Source: Arthrobacter sp. OVS8 (GTDB taxonomy: Bacteria > Actinomycetota > Actinomycetes > Actinomycetales > Micrococcaceae). From it: a DNA stretch of 64,000 nucleotides. The translations under genes and the position numbers were made by a program. The notes under the pieces were generated by a model, which searched no databases, was not told the origin of the DNA, and saw only the letters and a list, made by a program, of their open reading frames with translations. Shown piece by piece: positions 30,206-40,475 of the stretch (position 1 is the first letter of the stretch; the number at the start of each line of letters is the position of its first letter). The stretch lies in contig CP116670.1 of the NCBI GenBank assembly GCA_028370155.1, positions 3,596,001 to 3,660,000 on the forward strand. The letters are read 5' to 3'.

Positions 30206-31224
30206 ATGACTGTCACAGAATTCCCTGGCCCCCACGTGGTGCTCCTGGCGACGGGAGGAACTATTTCCTCCCGTGCGTCGGAGGCCGGGGAGCCGCCGTG
30301 GCATCGGACACGGGAGAGCAGGTGTTCGCCAGCATGGGGGCGCCAGCCTCGTATCCGGTCCGGGTGGTTGATGTCCTCCGGAAGGGTTCGTACCTGCTGA
30401 CGGTCGATGACATGATCGCCATATGCGCCAGCATCAGGCACGCCCTGGCAGACCCGCAGGTGCTTGGGGTCGTGGTCAGCCACGGGACGGACACCATGGA
30501 GGAGACCGCCTACCTTGTTGATCTCACCCACGATGATCCTCGTCCGGTGGTGTTCACCGGAGCGCAGGAGGCGGCCGACTCACAGTCGCCTGACGGTCCC
30601 GGCAATCTGTCTCGCGCGATCGCCGTTGCGGGTTCCCCGCACGCCCGGGGAAAGGGTGTGCTGCTGGCGTTTGCCGGGAGCATCTTCCCGGCTGCTGGAG
30701 TCCGGAAGAGCCACACTACCCGTCTCGATGCGTTCGCCAACCCGGATTTCGGAACGGCCGGGTCGGTGTCGGGCTCCGGCGAGGTCAGTGTGCATGCAGC
30801 ATCGCACGGCTTTGCCCCGCTGCCGTTGCCAGGCGTCGGCGCCGGTTCGCCGCGTGTGGACCTTATAGCTGTCTATCCCGGTGCGGATTCCGTGCTCCTG
30901 AGGGCTGCCCTGCAGGCCGGGGCGGCAGGGGTGGTGCTCCAGGGCACTGGAACGGGCAACGCCAACCGCGTGCTATGCCGGGACGTTGCCGAGGCAACCG
31001 CTGCCGGCGTCGTGGTGGTGACGAGCACGCGGGTGGAAGCCGGCGCAGTGGTTCCCCGATACGGCGACGGCGGCGGTGCCGACCTACGGGCGGCGGGTGC
31101 CATACCCTCCGGACTGCTCAGGCCATCCCAGTCGCTGGTCCTTCTCAGCCTGCTACTCAGACTTGATACCCCTCCGGCCGGCATTGCGGAATCCTTCGTC
31201 CGCCGGGGCACGCTCCCGGACTAG
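30206..31224 (+). CDS. Asparaginase-family amidohydrolase (one apparent frameshift)
   Basis: About 340 residues after one base is restored near 30290. L-asparaginase I/II motifs: LLATGGTISSRAS with the catalytic Thr, VVSHGTDTMEETAYLVDL with Thr-Asp, KSHTTRLDAFANPDFG, and GNLSRAIAVA. CGGAG five bases before ATG 30206. It opens the LacI-controlled operon, followed by an imidase/deacetylase-like gene. The substrate need not be asparagine; by context it could hydrolyse the amide product of an imide ring opening. That is inference. Confidence 0.82.
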
Positions 31225-31288
31225 TTCCAGCCCAAACCAGAACCTCACCAACAAAACCTCAACAAAAACGCAATGAAAGGTTGATCTC

Positions 31289-32200
31289 ATGACTAAGGAC
31301 ATCCAAGTCGCATTCGGCGTGGACGTGGACGCCGTGGCTGGAATGCTCGGCTCCTATGGGGGCGAGGATTCCCCGTGTGATATCTCCCGCGGCCTGTTCA
31401 GCGGCGAGGTGGGCGGCCCCCGTCTCATCCGTCTCTTCGAGAAGTACGGGCTGCCCGCCACGTGGTTCGTGCCCGGCCACTCGATCGAGACATTTCCGGA
31501 CCTGACCCGGATGATCGTGGACGCGGGGCACGAAATCGGGGTGCACGGATACTCGCACGAAAACCCCATCGCCATGACCCGCGAGCAGGAGACGGCCATC
31601 CTGGACCGGTCGATCGAACTCATCGAAAAGGTTTCCGGACGTCGCCCCACCGGTTATGTCGCGCCCTGGTGGGAATTTTCCCCGGTCACGAACGAGATCC
31701 TCCTCGAGCGCGGGATCAAGTACGACCACTCCCTGATGCATCGCGATTTCGAGCCCTACTACGTGCGTGTCGGTGACAGTTGGAAGAAGATCGACTACAC
31801 CAAGGCCGCCGAGACCTGGATGGAGCCGCTCGTCCGTGGCAAGGAGACCGACCTCGTCGAGATCCCGGCCAACTGGTACCTGGACGACCTTCCTCCCATG
31901 ATGTTCATCAAGGCGGCGCCGAACTCGCACGGCTTCGTCAGCCCCCGGGACATCGAACAAATGTGGCGCGACCAGTTCGACTGGGTATACCGCGAAATGG
32001 ACCAGGCCGTCTTCACCATGACGATCCACCCGGATGTCTCGGGCCGCCCCCAGGTCTTGCTCATGCTTGAACGCCTCATCGAACACATCAACTCCCACGA
32101 GGGCGTCAGCTGGCTCACATTCGACCAGATCGCGGACTCATTCCTCGCACGCAGCCCCGAAAGGAAAACCAGTAATGACCACCCAGCAACCCGCAGTTGA
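31289..32200 (+). CDS. Polysaccharide-deacetylase-fold hydrolase, imidase-like
   Basis: Intact, 303 residues. NodB-type fold with metal Asp in FGVDVDAV, the HGYSHENP His pair, and VAPWWEFSP and [16 protein letters not shown] further on. The closest families I know with this layout are Helicobacter PgdA-like proteins and the cyclic imide hydrolase of Pseudomonas putida, rather than surface chitin deacetylases; there is no signal peptide, which also speaks for a cytoplasmic small-molecule substrate. AAAGG lies upstream of the ATG. The following MFS gene overlaps its end by 26 bases, so the two are coupled. Confidence 0.8.
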   Translation: MTKDIQVAFGVDVDAVAGMLGSYGGEDSPCDISRGLFSGEVGGPRLIRLFEKYGLPATWFVPGHSIETFPDLTRMIVDAGHEIGVHGYSHENPIAMTREQETAILDRSIELIEKVSGRRPTGYVAPWWEFSPVTNEILLERGIKYDHSLMHRDFEPYYVRVGDSWKKIDYTKAAETWMEPLVRGKETDLVEIPANWYLDDLPPMMFIKAAPNSHGFVSPRDIEQMWRDQFDWVYREMDQAVFTMTIHPDVSGRPQVLLMLERLIEHINSHEGVSWLTFDQIADSFLARSPERKTSNDHPATRS

Positions 32201-33569
32201 CCTGACGCAACCCGCCCCCGATGAGAAACGCCGTTTCCCGGCATTCTCCAAGCGCCACACGACCACAGCCACCGTGCTTGCCCTGCTGGCGTGGACCGTA
32301 GCCGTATTCGACTTCGGGCTTTTCGGAACCCTCCTGCCGGCCATGCAGGAAGAGTTTGGTTGGACCGAATCCGAAGCCTATGCGATCAATACCTGGATCG
32401 CCGTCGGCACCGCGATCGTCTGCTTCGGAATCGGCCCGGTCATTGACCGGCTCGGCCGCCGCAAGGGCATGATGACCACCGTCGGCGGAACCGCCATCGT
32501 CTCCGGACTGACGGCCCTGATCCCGACCGGAATTCCGTTCCTCAGCAACGGCCTGCTGGTGCTGGTGCGTTCCTTCGGCGGGCTCGGATTCTCTGAGCAG
32601 GCCGTCAACGCGACCTACATGAACGAGGTCTACCAGGTCACCGAAGTCGCCGATAAGCGCAAGCGCCCCGGTTTCCACTACTCATTCATCCAGGGCGGCT
32701 GGCCGCTGGGTTTCCTGCTCGCAAGTGCACTTGCCCTCGTTTTCCTTCCGTCCCTTGGCTGGCGCGCCCTCTATCTCATGGCAACTGTTCCGGCCGTGAT
32801 CATCGTGTGGGTCATTGCCAAGAAGCTCAAGGAGACGCCGCAGTTCGAGCTGCACCACAAGTTGACCGAACTTGAGAAGAGCGGCAAGACCGAGGACGCC
32901 CACTCCCTGGCCCGCGCATTCGGCGTCGAGCACTCTTCTGCTGCCCCGCTCAAACGCATCTGGGAGCCGCACCTGCGCCGGAACACGATCGTGTTCTCGC
33001 TGGCCTGGATCTTCAACTTCTTCGGCATCCTGATCTTCAGCATTCTCGGCAGCTCCGTCCTGAAGAACGCCAAGGGCGTGGAACTCTCTGACGCCTTCTG
33101 GATGCTGATCGTCATCAACGGGCTGGCGTACTTCGGCTACGTTTTCCACGGGTGGCTCGGTGACAAGATCGGCCGGAAGCGGACGATCATCGGCGGCTGG
33201 ATTCTCTCCGGCATTTCGTTCACCATCATGCTCAGCCCCTTCGCCACGAGCCCCGTCATGATCATCGTGACCTACGGTGCCGGACTGTTTTTCCTGGTCG
33301 GACCCTACGCCGCAATCCAGTACTTCATGGCCGAGTGCTACCCCGTCAGCTGCCGGGCAACCGGCACCGCCTTCATCGGAGCGATGAGCCAACCCGGCAC
33401 TATTATCGGCGGTGCGCTGTTCACGGCAGCGGCAGCCAGCGCGGGAACCGGCGCTGCAGCCCTGTGGGTCGGCGCCGCCGGAACGCTGTTCTCCGGCCTC
33501 CTGATGATCGCCGCGAAGCCGCCCGTCGAAGCCCTGCTCGAGGACCACCCGCACGAGGTCGACGCATGA
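32175..33569 (+). CDS. MFS metabolite:H+ symporter
   Basis: Intact, about 464 residues, twelve predicted helices. Signature loops are [12 protein letters not shown] between helices 2 and 3 and [15 protein letters not shown] between 8 and 9, typical of metabolite:proton symporters. The [13 protein letters not shown] start at 32175 overlaps the previous gene by 26 bases, with GGAAAA close by. In this operon it should import the compound degraded by the neighbours. The stop overlaps the next ATG as ATGA. Confidence 0.88.
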   Translation: MTTQQPAVDLTQPAPDEKRRFPAFSKRHTTTATVLALLAWTVAVFDFGLFGTLLPAMQEEFGWTESEAYAINTWIAVGTAIVCFGIGPVIDRLGRRKGMMTTVGGTAIVSGLTALIPTGIPFLSNGLLVLVRSFGGLGFSEQAVNATYMNEVYQVTEVADKRKRPGFHYSFIQGGWPLGFLLASALALVFLPSLGWRALYLMATVPAVIIVWVIAKKLKETPQFELHHKLTELEKSGKTEDAHSLARAFGVEHSSAAPLKRIWEPHLRRNTIVFSLAWIFNFFGILIFSILGSSVLKNAKGVELSDAFWMLIVINGLAYFGYVFHGWLGDKIGRKRTIIGGWILSGISFTIMLSPFATSPVMIIVTYGAGLFFLVGPYAAIQYFMAECYPVSCRATGTAFIGAMSQPGTIIGGALFTAAAASAGTGAAALWVGAAGTLFSGLLMIAAKPPVEALLEDHPHEVDA

Positions 33570-34333
33570 CACCGGAAACAAGGGTGGCCGTGATCACCGG
33601 AGCGGCCAGCGGCATTGGAAGGGCCCTCGCGGTCCACTACGCCCACCGGGGCGTGCATTCGGTGATCGGGACCTTTCCCGGTGACCCGCACGACCCGGAA
33701 GAATCCCTCCGCCTGGTGAAGGACGCAGGCGGCCAGGGAGTCGTCCACGAAGTGGACGTCCGCAGCACACCGTCCGTTGATGCGTTCGCTGAACGCGCCC
33801 TGGCGGAGTACGGCCGTCTGGACTATGCGGTGGCCAACGCAGGAATTCTGCGCAATTCGCCCTTGGGCGAGATGACCGATGAGCGCTGGGACGACATGCT
33901 CGACGTCGACCTCACCGGCGTACTGCGGACCCTGCGCGCCGGATCCGCAAGGATGACCGGCGGCGGCGCGATGGTTGCAGTGTCCTCAATTGCCGGAGGA
34001 GTCTACGGGTGGGAGGAGCATGCCCACTACGCGGCTGCCAAGGCCGGTGTGCTCGGATTGATCCGCAGCGTAGCCGCCGAGCTAGGACCGCGCGGCATCC
34101 GCGCCAACGCCGTGATACCCGGACTCATCGAGACGCCCCAGTCCCTGGATCCGGTCAACTCACTCGGGCCAGATGGCCTGCAACGCGCCGGGCAGGAAAT
34201 CCCCTGGGGCCGGGTCGGACGGCCCCAGGAGGTCGCCAGCGTGATCGGCTTCCTGACCTCCGAGGACGCCTCCTACGTCACCGGCCAGTCCCTGATAGTC
34301 GACGGCGGTCTCACCATCAAGATGCGCGCCTGA
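33566..34333 (+). CDS. Short-chain dehydrogenase/reductase 1
   Basis: Intact, 255 residues. NAD(P) motif TGAASGIGRALAVHYA, NAGIL after strand 4, catalytic Ser in VSSIAGGVYG, YAAAKAG with Tyr and Lys, and a C-terminal YVTGQSLIVDGG. Starts at the ATGA overlap with the MFS gene. Redox step on an alcohol or ketone intermediate is likely; substrate unknown. Confidence 0.9.
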   Translation: MTPETRVAVITGAASGIGRALAVHYAHRGVHSVIGTFPGDPHDPEESLRLVKDAGGQGVVHEVDVRSTPSVDAFAERALAEYGRLDYAVANAGILRNSPLGEMTDERWDDMLDVDLTGVLRTLRAGSARMTGGGAMVAVSSIAGGVYGWEEHAHYAAAKAGVLGLIRSVAAELGPRGIRANAVIPGLIETPQSLDPVNSLGPDGLQRAGQEIPWGRVGRPQEVASVIGFLTSEDASYVTGQSLIVDGGLTIKMRA

Positions 34334-34352
34334 ACGCCCTGGAAGGACAAGA

Positions 34353-35075
34353 ATGAACAATTCAGAAGCCTCGCGGCCCACAAAGGGCCGGGGCGTAGTA
34401 GTCACGGGAGGAGCCAGCGGCATAGGCAAGGCCATCGCCGAAGCCTTCACCGCCAACGGCGACAGAGTGGCTGTCCTCGACCGGTCCGGCCCGGCGGGAA
34501 CCATCGCCGTCGACGTCTCAGATGAAGCCAGCGTGAGGGCGGCTTTCGCGGCCGCGCGCGCCCAGCTCGGGAGCATCGATATTCTCGTGAACAGCGCGGG
34601 ACTGCTTACCGAATCTCAGCTGGAAGACATGACCCTGGCCATGTGGAACGAGACGATTGCCGTTGACCTCACGGGCGTCTTCCTGTGTTGCCGGGAAGTG
34701 GTGGGGGAGATGCGGAAGCAGAAGTGGGGCCGCATCATCAACATCGCTTCCCAACTGGCCATCAAAGGTGGAACCGGGCTCAGCCACTACAGTGCTGCCA
34801 AAGCCGGAGTCCTCGGACTGACCAAGGCTCTGGCCCTGGAAACCGCCGGCGACAACGTGCTGGTCAACAGCATTGCCCCGGGGCCCATCGAGACGCCCCT
34901 GGTTGAAGGAATTTCCGAGGACTGGAAAGCGGCGAAGCGTGCCGGACTGCCGCTGCTGCGCTTCGGACGTCCGGCCGAGGTAGCGCCCACGGCGCTGCTT
35001 CTCGCCAGCGATCCAGGCGGCAACCTGTATGTCGGTCAGACGCTGGGGCCAAATTCCGGCGACGTCATGCCCTAG
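34353..35075 (+). CDS. Short-chain dehydrogenase/reductase 2
   Basis: Intact, 240 residues. TGGASGIGKAIAEAF, NSAGLL, catalytic NIASQLAIKG in place of the common SS, then YSAAKAGVLGLTKALALE. The C-terminus ends LYVGQTLGPNSGDVMP, a known ending in SDRs of the FabG-like type that use sugar or hydroxyacid substrates. It follows SDR 1 by 19 bases. Having two SDRs suggests two oxidation steps in the pathway. Confidence 0.9.
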   Translation: MNNSEASRPTKGRGVVVTGGASGIGKAIAEAFTANGDRVAVLDRSGPAGTIAVDVSDEASVRAAFAAARAQLGSIDILVNSAGLLTESQLEDMTLAMWNETIAVDLTGVFLCCREVVGEMRKQKWGRIINIASQLAIKGGTGLSHYSAAKAGVLGLTKALALETAGDNVLVNSIAPGPIETPLVEGISEDWKAAKRAGLPLLRFGRPAEVAPTALLLASDPGGNLYVGQTLGPNSGDVMP

Positions 35076-35090
35076 GAAAGGACACCTCAC

Positions 35091-35522
35091 ATGTGTGGTG
35101 CGTGCGGACGAAATGTTGTGAGCGACCCCGTACTGGGGCCGAGCCGGACGATGCGGCAGCACCTCATTGTCGCCCAAACGGTCAATAGCGTCTGCCAAAA
35201 GTGGCCCGGCGCCCCGAAAGTGGCCGCCACCAGCGACGGCTGGCTGGTCTCGGGACCAACGGGAGCCATAGCGGCCGTCGCTACAGTGGAGGCGCTGTGG
35301 TCCGCTGTTCTCCCAAGCAACCCGGGAACGCGGTCCCCCGATCTGCATCATTTCGCGCACGAGTCCGGTGCTGCGGAAAATGCTGGCGCCGCGGCGCCCA
35401 TTGGGGATGTGGATGAGTCGGTCCTGACGGCAGGGGACTTGCACCCGGAGGACTTGTCTCTCCGGGTTTTGACTCTTGGCTACAAGATGGCGCGCACTGC
35501 GGACATGGCTCTTGGATCGTAA
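35091..35522 (+). CDS. Unknown 143-residue protein with N-terminal CxxC, last gene of the LacI operon
   Basis: No family recognised. The N-terminus is MCGACGRNVVSDPVLG, with a CxxC and later one more Cys (VNSVCQKW). The centre reads KVAATSDGWLVSGPTGAIAA. No signal or membrane helix. The AAAGGA site and 15-base spacing to SDR 2 make it part of the operon. It could be a small zinc-binding accessory factor. Intact reading frame. Confidence 0.7.
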   Translation: MCGACGRNVVSDPVLGPSRTMRQHLIVAQTVNSVCQKWPGAPKVAATSDGWLVSGPTGAIAAVATVEALWSAVLPSNPGTRSPDLHHFAHESGAAENAGAAAPIGDVDESVLTAGDLHPEDLSLRVLTLGYKMARTADMALGS

Positions 35523-35605
35523 AAGCGAAGCCCTCCAGGAAGCAACCTGGTCAGCTCCCGATTCGGTGGTTGGGCCGTTGTGAAAGCCCTGCAGAGCGGT
35601 GTGAA

Positions 35606-35656
35606 CTGCTCCTCGAAAGTCAGAACTGAATTCTCGGTATAACTTTCGGGGAGCAG
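35606..35656 (+). terminator. Hairpin after the LacI operon
   Basis: CTGCTCCTCGAAAGT (35606-35620) pairs with ACTTTCGGGGAGCAG (35642-35656), 14 of 15 Watson-Crick plus one G-T. The loop holds an AGAA/TTCT pair. It lies 84 bases past the last stop of the operon. No T-run follows. Confidence 0.55.
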
Positions 35657-35685
35657 CTCAGAGGCGACCGCTGGTGGCCTTTCGC

Positions 35686-35820
35686 CTATGCAGACTCGGG
35701 CAGATCCGCATCGTTCTGGTCGTGCATCATGTCAGAGTCAGTGGCATTGGAAGCAACCCAAACACTCTGCGGATCGGCGCCGCCATCCATGGCCTCCGTC
35801 ATTGCATCGCGTAGGTCCAT
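35686..35820 (-). CDS. Doubtful small acidic ORF
   Basis: A 44-residue reading starting MDLRDAMTEAMDGG and ending DADLPESA. The composition is acidic (nine Asp) and unlike random GC-rich frames. No family and no strong ribosome site. It could be a C-terminal remnant of a degraded gene. Confidence 0.22.
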   Translation of the reverse strand: MDLRDAMTEAMDGGADPQSVWVASNATDSDMMHDQNDADLPESA

Positions 35821-35871
35821 CCTCGTCCCGCGAGCTCTCTACATGGGAATGGTTGGGCGTTACGGGAACCC

Positions 35872-35935
35872 AATGCGGGGTCAGATCCGGCCCATGTTGG
35901 TGCCCGGGATGGGCGTTATCTGACCCCGCGTTGCT
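35872..35935. repeat. Intergenic palindrome, GCAACGCGGGGTCA family, copy 2
   Basis: CAATGCGGGGTCAGAT and ATCTGACCCCGCGTTG form the outer stem, with a GGCCCATGTTGG...GATGGGC inner section shared almost exactly with the copy at 28709. The 3' flank TTCTGG(G)GGTGGGG is shared as well, so the repeat unit extends past the palindrome. It lies about 97 bases before argS. Confidence 0.85.
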
Positions 35936-36031
35936 TCTGGGGGTGGGGTGCGCCGGGGCTCGCGTGCGGGAGTGTTGGGGCCCGTGGGCTCCGGAGCGTC
36001 GGGGGTTGGCGGAACTGATAATTTGAACAGT

Positions 36032-37858
36032 GTGAATAATCCGGCCGAAATGGTTGTCCCCAGAGTCCAGGCAGCAATTGCCAGCGCGTTCGGCGAAGAG
36101 TACCGGGGGACGGATCCGGTGGTCCGGCCCTCGCAGTTCGCGGACATCCAGATCAACGCAGCCATGGCGCTGGCCAAGAAGGTGGGCCTGCCGCCGCGGG
36201 ACGCCGCCGCGCGGATCGTCGAGGCCCTCGACCTGGACGGCGTCTGCACCGAGGCCGAGATTTCCGGACCCGGCTTCATCAACCTGACCTTCGACGGGAC
36301 GTGGATCGAAGAGCTGCTCAATGCCGAGACTCCTGGCGTCCAGGCCGTGCCGCCGGCGGAGGCCCAGCGCGTCGTCGTCGACTATTCCTCCCCGAACGTC
36401 GCGAAGGAAATGCATGTCGGCCACCTGCGCACCACGGTGGTGGGGGACAGCCTCGTGAAGGTTTTCGAGGCGCTGGGGGACACGGTCATCCGGCAGAACC
36501 ACATCGGCGACTGGGGCACCCCGTTCGGCATGCTGATCGAGCACTGGCTGGAGATCGGCGAGGACTCCCCGGAGGCGGCGCTGCTGGTTGATGACCCCAG
36601 CGCCTTCTATCAGGCCGCCCGCGCCAAGTTCGACGCCTCCGCCACCGATGAGGACGGCTTCGCCACGCGCGCAAGGCTCCGCGTGGTGGCGCTGCAGGGC
36701 GGCGACCAGGAGACCTTCGCCGTCTGGCAGCGGCTGGTGGCCCAGTCCAAGCGCTACTTCAACGCCATCTACTCCATGCTGGGCATCAGCCTCACGGATG
36801 ACCACATCGCGGGCGAAAGCTCCTACGACGCCCATCTGGCACAGCTGTGCCAGGAACTCGAGGACCGCGGCATCGCCCGGATCAGCGACGGCGCCCTGTG
36901 CACCTTCCCCGCCGGATTCACCGGCCGCGACGGCCTGCCGATGCCGCTCATCATCCGCAAGTCCGACGGCGGCTACGGTTACGGCACCACGGACCTCGCC
37001 ACCATCCGCTACCGGGTCCGCGAGCTCGAGGCCAACCGCGTCCTCTACGTCGTGGGCGCCCCGCAGAACATGCACCTGCGTATGGTCATGGCCACGGCCC
37101 GCGACGCCGGCTGGCTGCCGGACACGGTGGAGGCCGTGCACGTGCAGATCGGCAACGTGCTGGGGAGGACGGGAAGATCCTGAAGTCCCGTGCCGGTGCC
37201 CCGGTCAAACTGATGGCCCTGCTGGAAGAAGCCGTGGACCGCGCCCGGGCCGTCATCGATGCGAGCCGCCCGAACTCACGGAGGAGGAACGCGCCGCGAC
37301 TGCCCGCCAGGTGGGCATCGGCGCGGTCAAGTACGCCGACCTGTCCACCGGCCACGACACGGAATACGTCTTTGACTTCGACCGGATGCTGGCCCTCAGC
37401 GGCAACACCGGTCCCTATGTGCAGTACGCCGCCGCGCGAATCCGGTCGATCCTGCGCAAGGCGGGGTGCTGGAGCAGCACACGGCTGCAACCGGTGCTGC
37501 CGGAAGCGGTGCTGCCGGAACCGACGCTGCCGGAACCGACGCCGCCGGAACCGACAGCGATGGCGGGACACCGGCGACGGTGATTGCCGTCGTCGAACCC
37601 GCCGAACGCGCGCTGGCCCTGCACCTGCTCGAGTACGGCGCCACGCTGCACAAGGTGCGCGAGGTGCTGGAGCCGCACCGGCTGTGCACGTACCTGTTCG
37701 AACTCGCGCAGCTCTTCACGTCCTTCTACGACCAGTGCCCGGTGCTCAAGTCGGAGGATTCGGTCCGGGAATCGCGGCTGGCCCTCTGCGCGCTGGTCCT
37801 GCGCCGGCTGTCCGAGGGACTGGACCTGCTCGGCATCGAGACGCCGGAGAACATGTGA
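36032..37858 (+). CDS. argS: Arginyl-tRNA synthetase (three apparent frameshifts)
   Basis: Charges tRNA-Arg. Class I features: [21 protein letters not shown] with the HIGH-type [36 protein letters not shown], and [20 protein letters not shown] with the KMSK-like KSRAG. The DALR anticodon domain ends with [19 protein letters not shown]. Single-base losses near 37165, 37260 and 37465. An unusual insert of 15-bp repeats lies between catalytic and anticodon domains (37493-37552). Start GTG at 36032 ([13 protein letters not shown]). The stop overlaps the menD GTG. Confidence 0.93.
37493..37552 (+). repeat. Four tandem 15-bp units inside argS
   Basis: Units GGTGCTGCCGGAAGC, GGTGCTGCCGGAACC, GACGCTGCCGGAACC and GACGCCGCCGGAACC. 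They code for [20 protein letters not shown] in frame, adding about 20 residues at the junction before the anticodon-binding domain. Fifteen bases is a whole number of codons, so copy number can vary without breaking the gene. Confidence 0.85.
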
Positions 37859-39575
37859 GCGCTGGGGAGCTGAATGCGGAGGAGCTGAGCGCGCTGGATT
37901 CGGCGCGGATCGCAGTCGCCGCCCTGCTGCTCGAAGGCGTGCGCTACGTGGTGGTGGCACCGGGGTCGCGCTCCGCCCCGATGGCCTATGCCCTGGCCGA
38001 GGCGGACGCCGCCGGCCGGGTCGAACTGCTGGTCCGGATCGATGAACGGGATGCCGGCTTCACCGCGCTCGGGCTGGCACTGGCCACCGGGGCGCCCGCG
38101 GCCGTCCTCACCACCTCCGGGACTGCCGTCGGGAATCTCCTGCCGGCCGTGATGGAGTCCAACCACGCCGCGGTCCCGCTGGTGGTGGTCTCGGCCGACC
38201 GTCCCGTGGAACTCCGGGGGACGGGCGCCAACCAGACCACGGCGCAGCTGGACCTCTTCGGTGAGCATGTCCGTTTCGCCGCCGACGTGCCCGCCGGCAG
38301 TGACCCGCGGCGCGCCGTCGAGACGGCGCTCAGCGCCGCCACCGGGGCCTTCGAGGACACCCCGCCCGGGCCGGTGCAGCTCAATCTGGCCTTCCGCGAC
38401 CCCCTGGTTCCCGCCCCCGGCGACAAGCTGCCGCCGGAGTCCGGCCGCCGGGTGTACCGCGCCCCCGCGGTCCGCTGGCCCTGGATTTCCCGCCGGCCTC
38501 TCCCGGCCTGCCGGAACGGCGCACCGTGGTGCTCGCGGGGCACGACGCCGGCCCCGTCGCCGAGGCTTTCGCCCGCGCCCACGGCCTGCCGCTGCTCGCC
38601 GAGCCGTCCTCCAACGCGAGGTTCGGGCCGAACGCGGTGGGACCGTACCGGATTGTCCTCGACGCGTTCGGTCCGGAGTCGGCGCAGCCCATCGAGCGGG
38701 TGGTGCTCTTCGGGCGGCCCACCCTCTCCCGGCCCGTGAGTGCCCTGCTGGCCCGCGCCGACGTCCCCTCCGCCCTGTACCAGCCGGTGCCCGTGGCCTG
38801 GTACGAGCCGGGCCGCCGCACCGAACTCCCGCTCGACAATCTGGGCGACCTCGCCGATTTCGCCGGCCGGGGCTCCGCGGCGTGGCTGGATGTCTGGCTC
38901 CTGGCCGGGGCCGCCGCCCAGCACGCGGTTGACCAGGTTCTGTCCGGCTCCGCCGCTGCCACCGGGCCGGCGGTCGGCGCCCTCGTCTGGGAGCACTCCC
39001 GCGGGCAGCTCGTGCTCGGCTCCTCCAACGGCATCCGCGACGTCGACCTCGCCGGCGCGCCCGCCCCGGAGCCGGGCGCCGTCGTCTTCGCCAACCGCGG
39101 CCTCTCCGGGATCGACGGGACCCTGGCCACCGCCACCGGCATCGCCCTGGGCGGCCGGCAGGAAACCACGGTGCTGCTGGGCGATGTCACCTTCCTGCAC
39201 GACGCCGGCGGGCTGCTCCTCGGCGCCGGGGAAGAGGAACCCGCCCTGCGGATCGTGGTCCTGAACGACGCCGGCGGGGCCATCTTCGGCCTGCTGGAAC
39301 ACGGCGCCGTCGAGGCCGCGGGCCGTTACGGAACCGCCGTCGAGCGCCTCTTCGGCACGCCGCACAGCGTGGACCTTGCGGCCATCGCGGCGGCCTACGG
39401 CGTCGCGCACCGTGCGGTCAGCACGACGGCGGAGCTCGCCGCGGCGCTGGCGGAGCCGTGGCAGGGCCGCAGCATCATCGAGGTGCGGACGGAGCGGCAC
39501 GGGCTGCGGGAGTTGCACCAGCGCGTCCGGGCGGCCGTGGGCGTTGCCGTGGCCGGAGTCCTCGCCGCGGAATAG
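37855..39575 (+). CDS. menD: SEPHCHC synthase MenD (one apparent frameshift)
   Basis: Thiamine-dependent first committed step of menaquinone synthesis, joining isochorismate and 2-oxoglutarate. Features: VVAPGSRSAPMAYALAE, TSGTAVGNLLPAVMESNHA, VVSADRPVELRGTGANQTT, LFGEHVRF, FANRGLSGIDGTLATATGI and the TPP motif GDVTFLHDAGGLL with NDAGGAIFGLLEHG. One base is missing near 38473 (GPLALDFPPA after repair). Repaired length about 574 residues. GTG start at 37855 overlaps the argS stop. Confidence 0.93.
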
Positions 39576-39604
39576 CCGCTAACTGGGAAATCGCTACGGA
39601 AACG

Positions 39605-39638
39605 GACAGCCGCTACGTGGATCCACGTAGCGGCTGTC
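39605..39638. terminator. Perfect 34-bp palindrome between convergent menD and ABC genes
   Basis: GACAGCCGCTACGTG-GATC-CACGTAGCGGCTGTC is entirely self-complementary over 34 bases. Placed between the stop of menD and the stop of the ABC ATPase on the other strand, it can serve as a two-way terminator. Confidence 0.7.
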
Positions 39639-39660
39639 TGAAATCGGGGCGAAAAGGAAG

Positions 39661-40464
39661 CTACTCCGCGATGTCGATGTGCGTCGGGTCGAGCACCCGG
39701 CGGAGGAATTCCTTCGTGCGGCCATGGGTGGGGGCGCTGATGACCTGCTCGGCCACGCCTTCCTCCACGACGACGCCGCCGTCCATGAACACCACACGGT
39801 CGGCCACCTCGCGGGCGAAGCCCATCTCGTGGGTCACCACCAGCATGGTCATGCCCTCCTTGGCCAGGTTCCGCATGACGGCCAGCACGTCGCCCACGGT
39901 CTCGGGGTCCAGGGCCGAGGTGGGCTCGTCGAACAGCATCAGCTCGGGGTCCATGCTGAGCGCGCGGGCGATTGCCACGCGCTGCTGCTGGCCGCCGGAG
40001 AGCTGGTCAGGGTAACGGTCGGCAAGGTGTCCCAGGCCCACCCGCTCCAGATTCCGCATCGCCACGGCGGAGGCGTCCGACTGGCTGCGCTTGAGCACCT
40101 TGGTCTGCGCGATGGTGCAGTTGCCCAGGGCGCTGAGGTGCGGGAAGAGGTTGAACTGCTGGAAGACCATGCCCACCTTGCGGCGCATCTTGTCGATGTC
40201 CACATCCGGGTCGGTTGCCTCGAAGCCGCCCACGTGGACGCTGCCCACGTTGGGCTGCTCCAGCAGGTTGACGCAGCGAAGCAGGGTGGACTTGCCGGAG
40301 CCGGACGGGCCGATCAGGCACACCACCTCGCCGGGCTTCACCTCGAGGCTGATGCCCTTGAGTACTTCGTTGGATCCGTAGGACTTACGGAGATCCGTGA
40401 TGGACACGCCGGCGGCCTTCACGGCCCCGCTGCGGTCATCGGCATTCTGTACGACGTCGTTCAT
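39661..40464 (-). CDS. Polar amino-acid ABC transporter, ATP-binding protein
   Basis: Intact, 267 residues. Walker [17 protein letters not shown]-loop [14 protein letters not shown], signature [19 protein letters not shown], Walker [14 protein letters not shown] and the switch His in VTHEMGF. This is the GlnQ/HisP subfamily pattern for polar amino acids. Gene order on the reverse strand is binding protein, permease, ATPase. About 11 bases separate it from the permease gene. Confidence 0.93.
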   Translation of the reverse strand: MNDVVQNADDRSGAVKAAGVSITDLRKSYGSNEVLKGISLEVKPGEVVCLIGPSGSGKSTLLRCVNLLEQPNVGSVHVGGFEATDPDVDIDKMRRKVGMVFQQFNLFPHLSALGNCTIAQTKVLKRSQSDASAVAMRNLERVGLGHLADRYPDQLSGGQQQRVAIARALSMDPELMLFDEPTSALDPETVGDVLAVMRNLAKEGMTMLVVTHEMGFAREVADRVVFMDGGVVVEEGVAEQVISAPTHGRTKEFLRRVLDPTHIDIAE

Positions 40465-40475
40465 GACTGTCCTGC

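Larger units (their letters stand above)
35523..36031. other. 500-bp gene-poor stretch between the LacI operon and argS
   Basis: Holds a terminator-like hairpin (35606-35656), a doubtful small reverse ORF (35686-35820) and one copy of the GCAACGCGGGGTCA-type palindrome (35872-35935). Beyond these I see no coding signal. Confidence 0.6.

Noticed and set aside
36588..39518. Long alternative frames overlapping argS and menD on both strands
   Set aside because: They lack family motifs and only appear because stops are rare in this composition.
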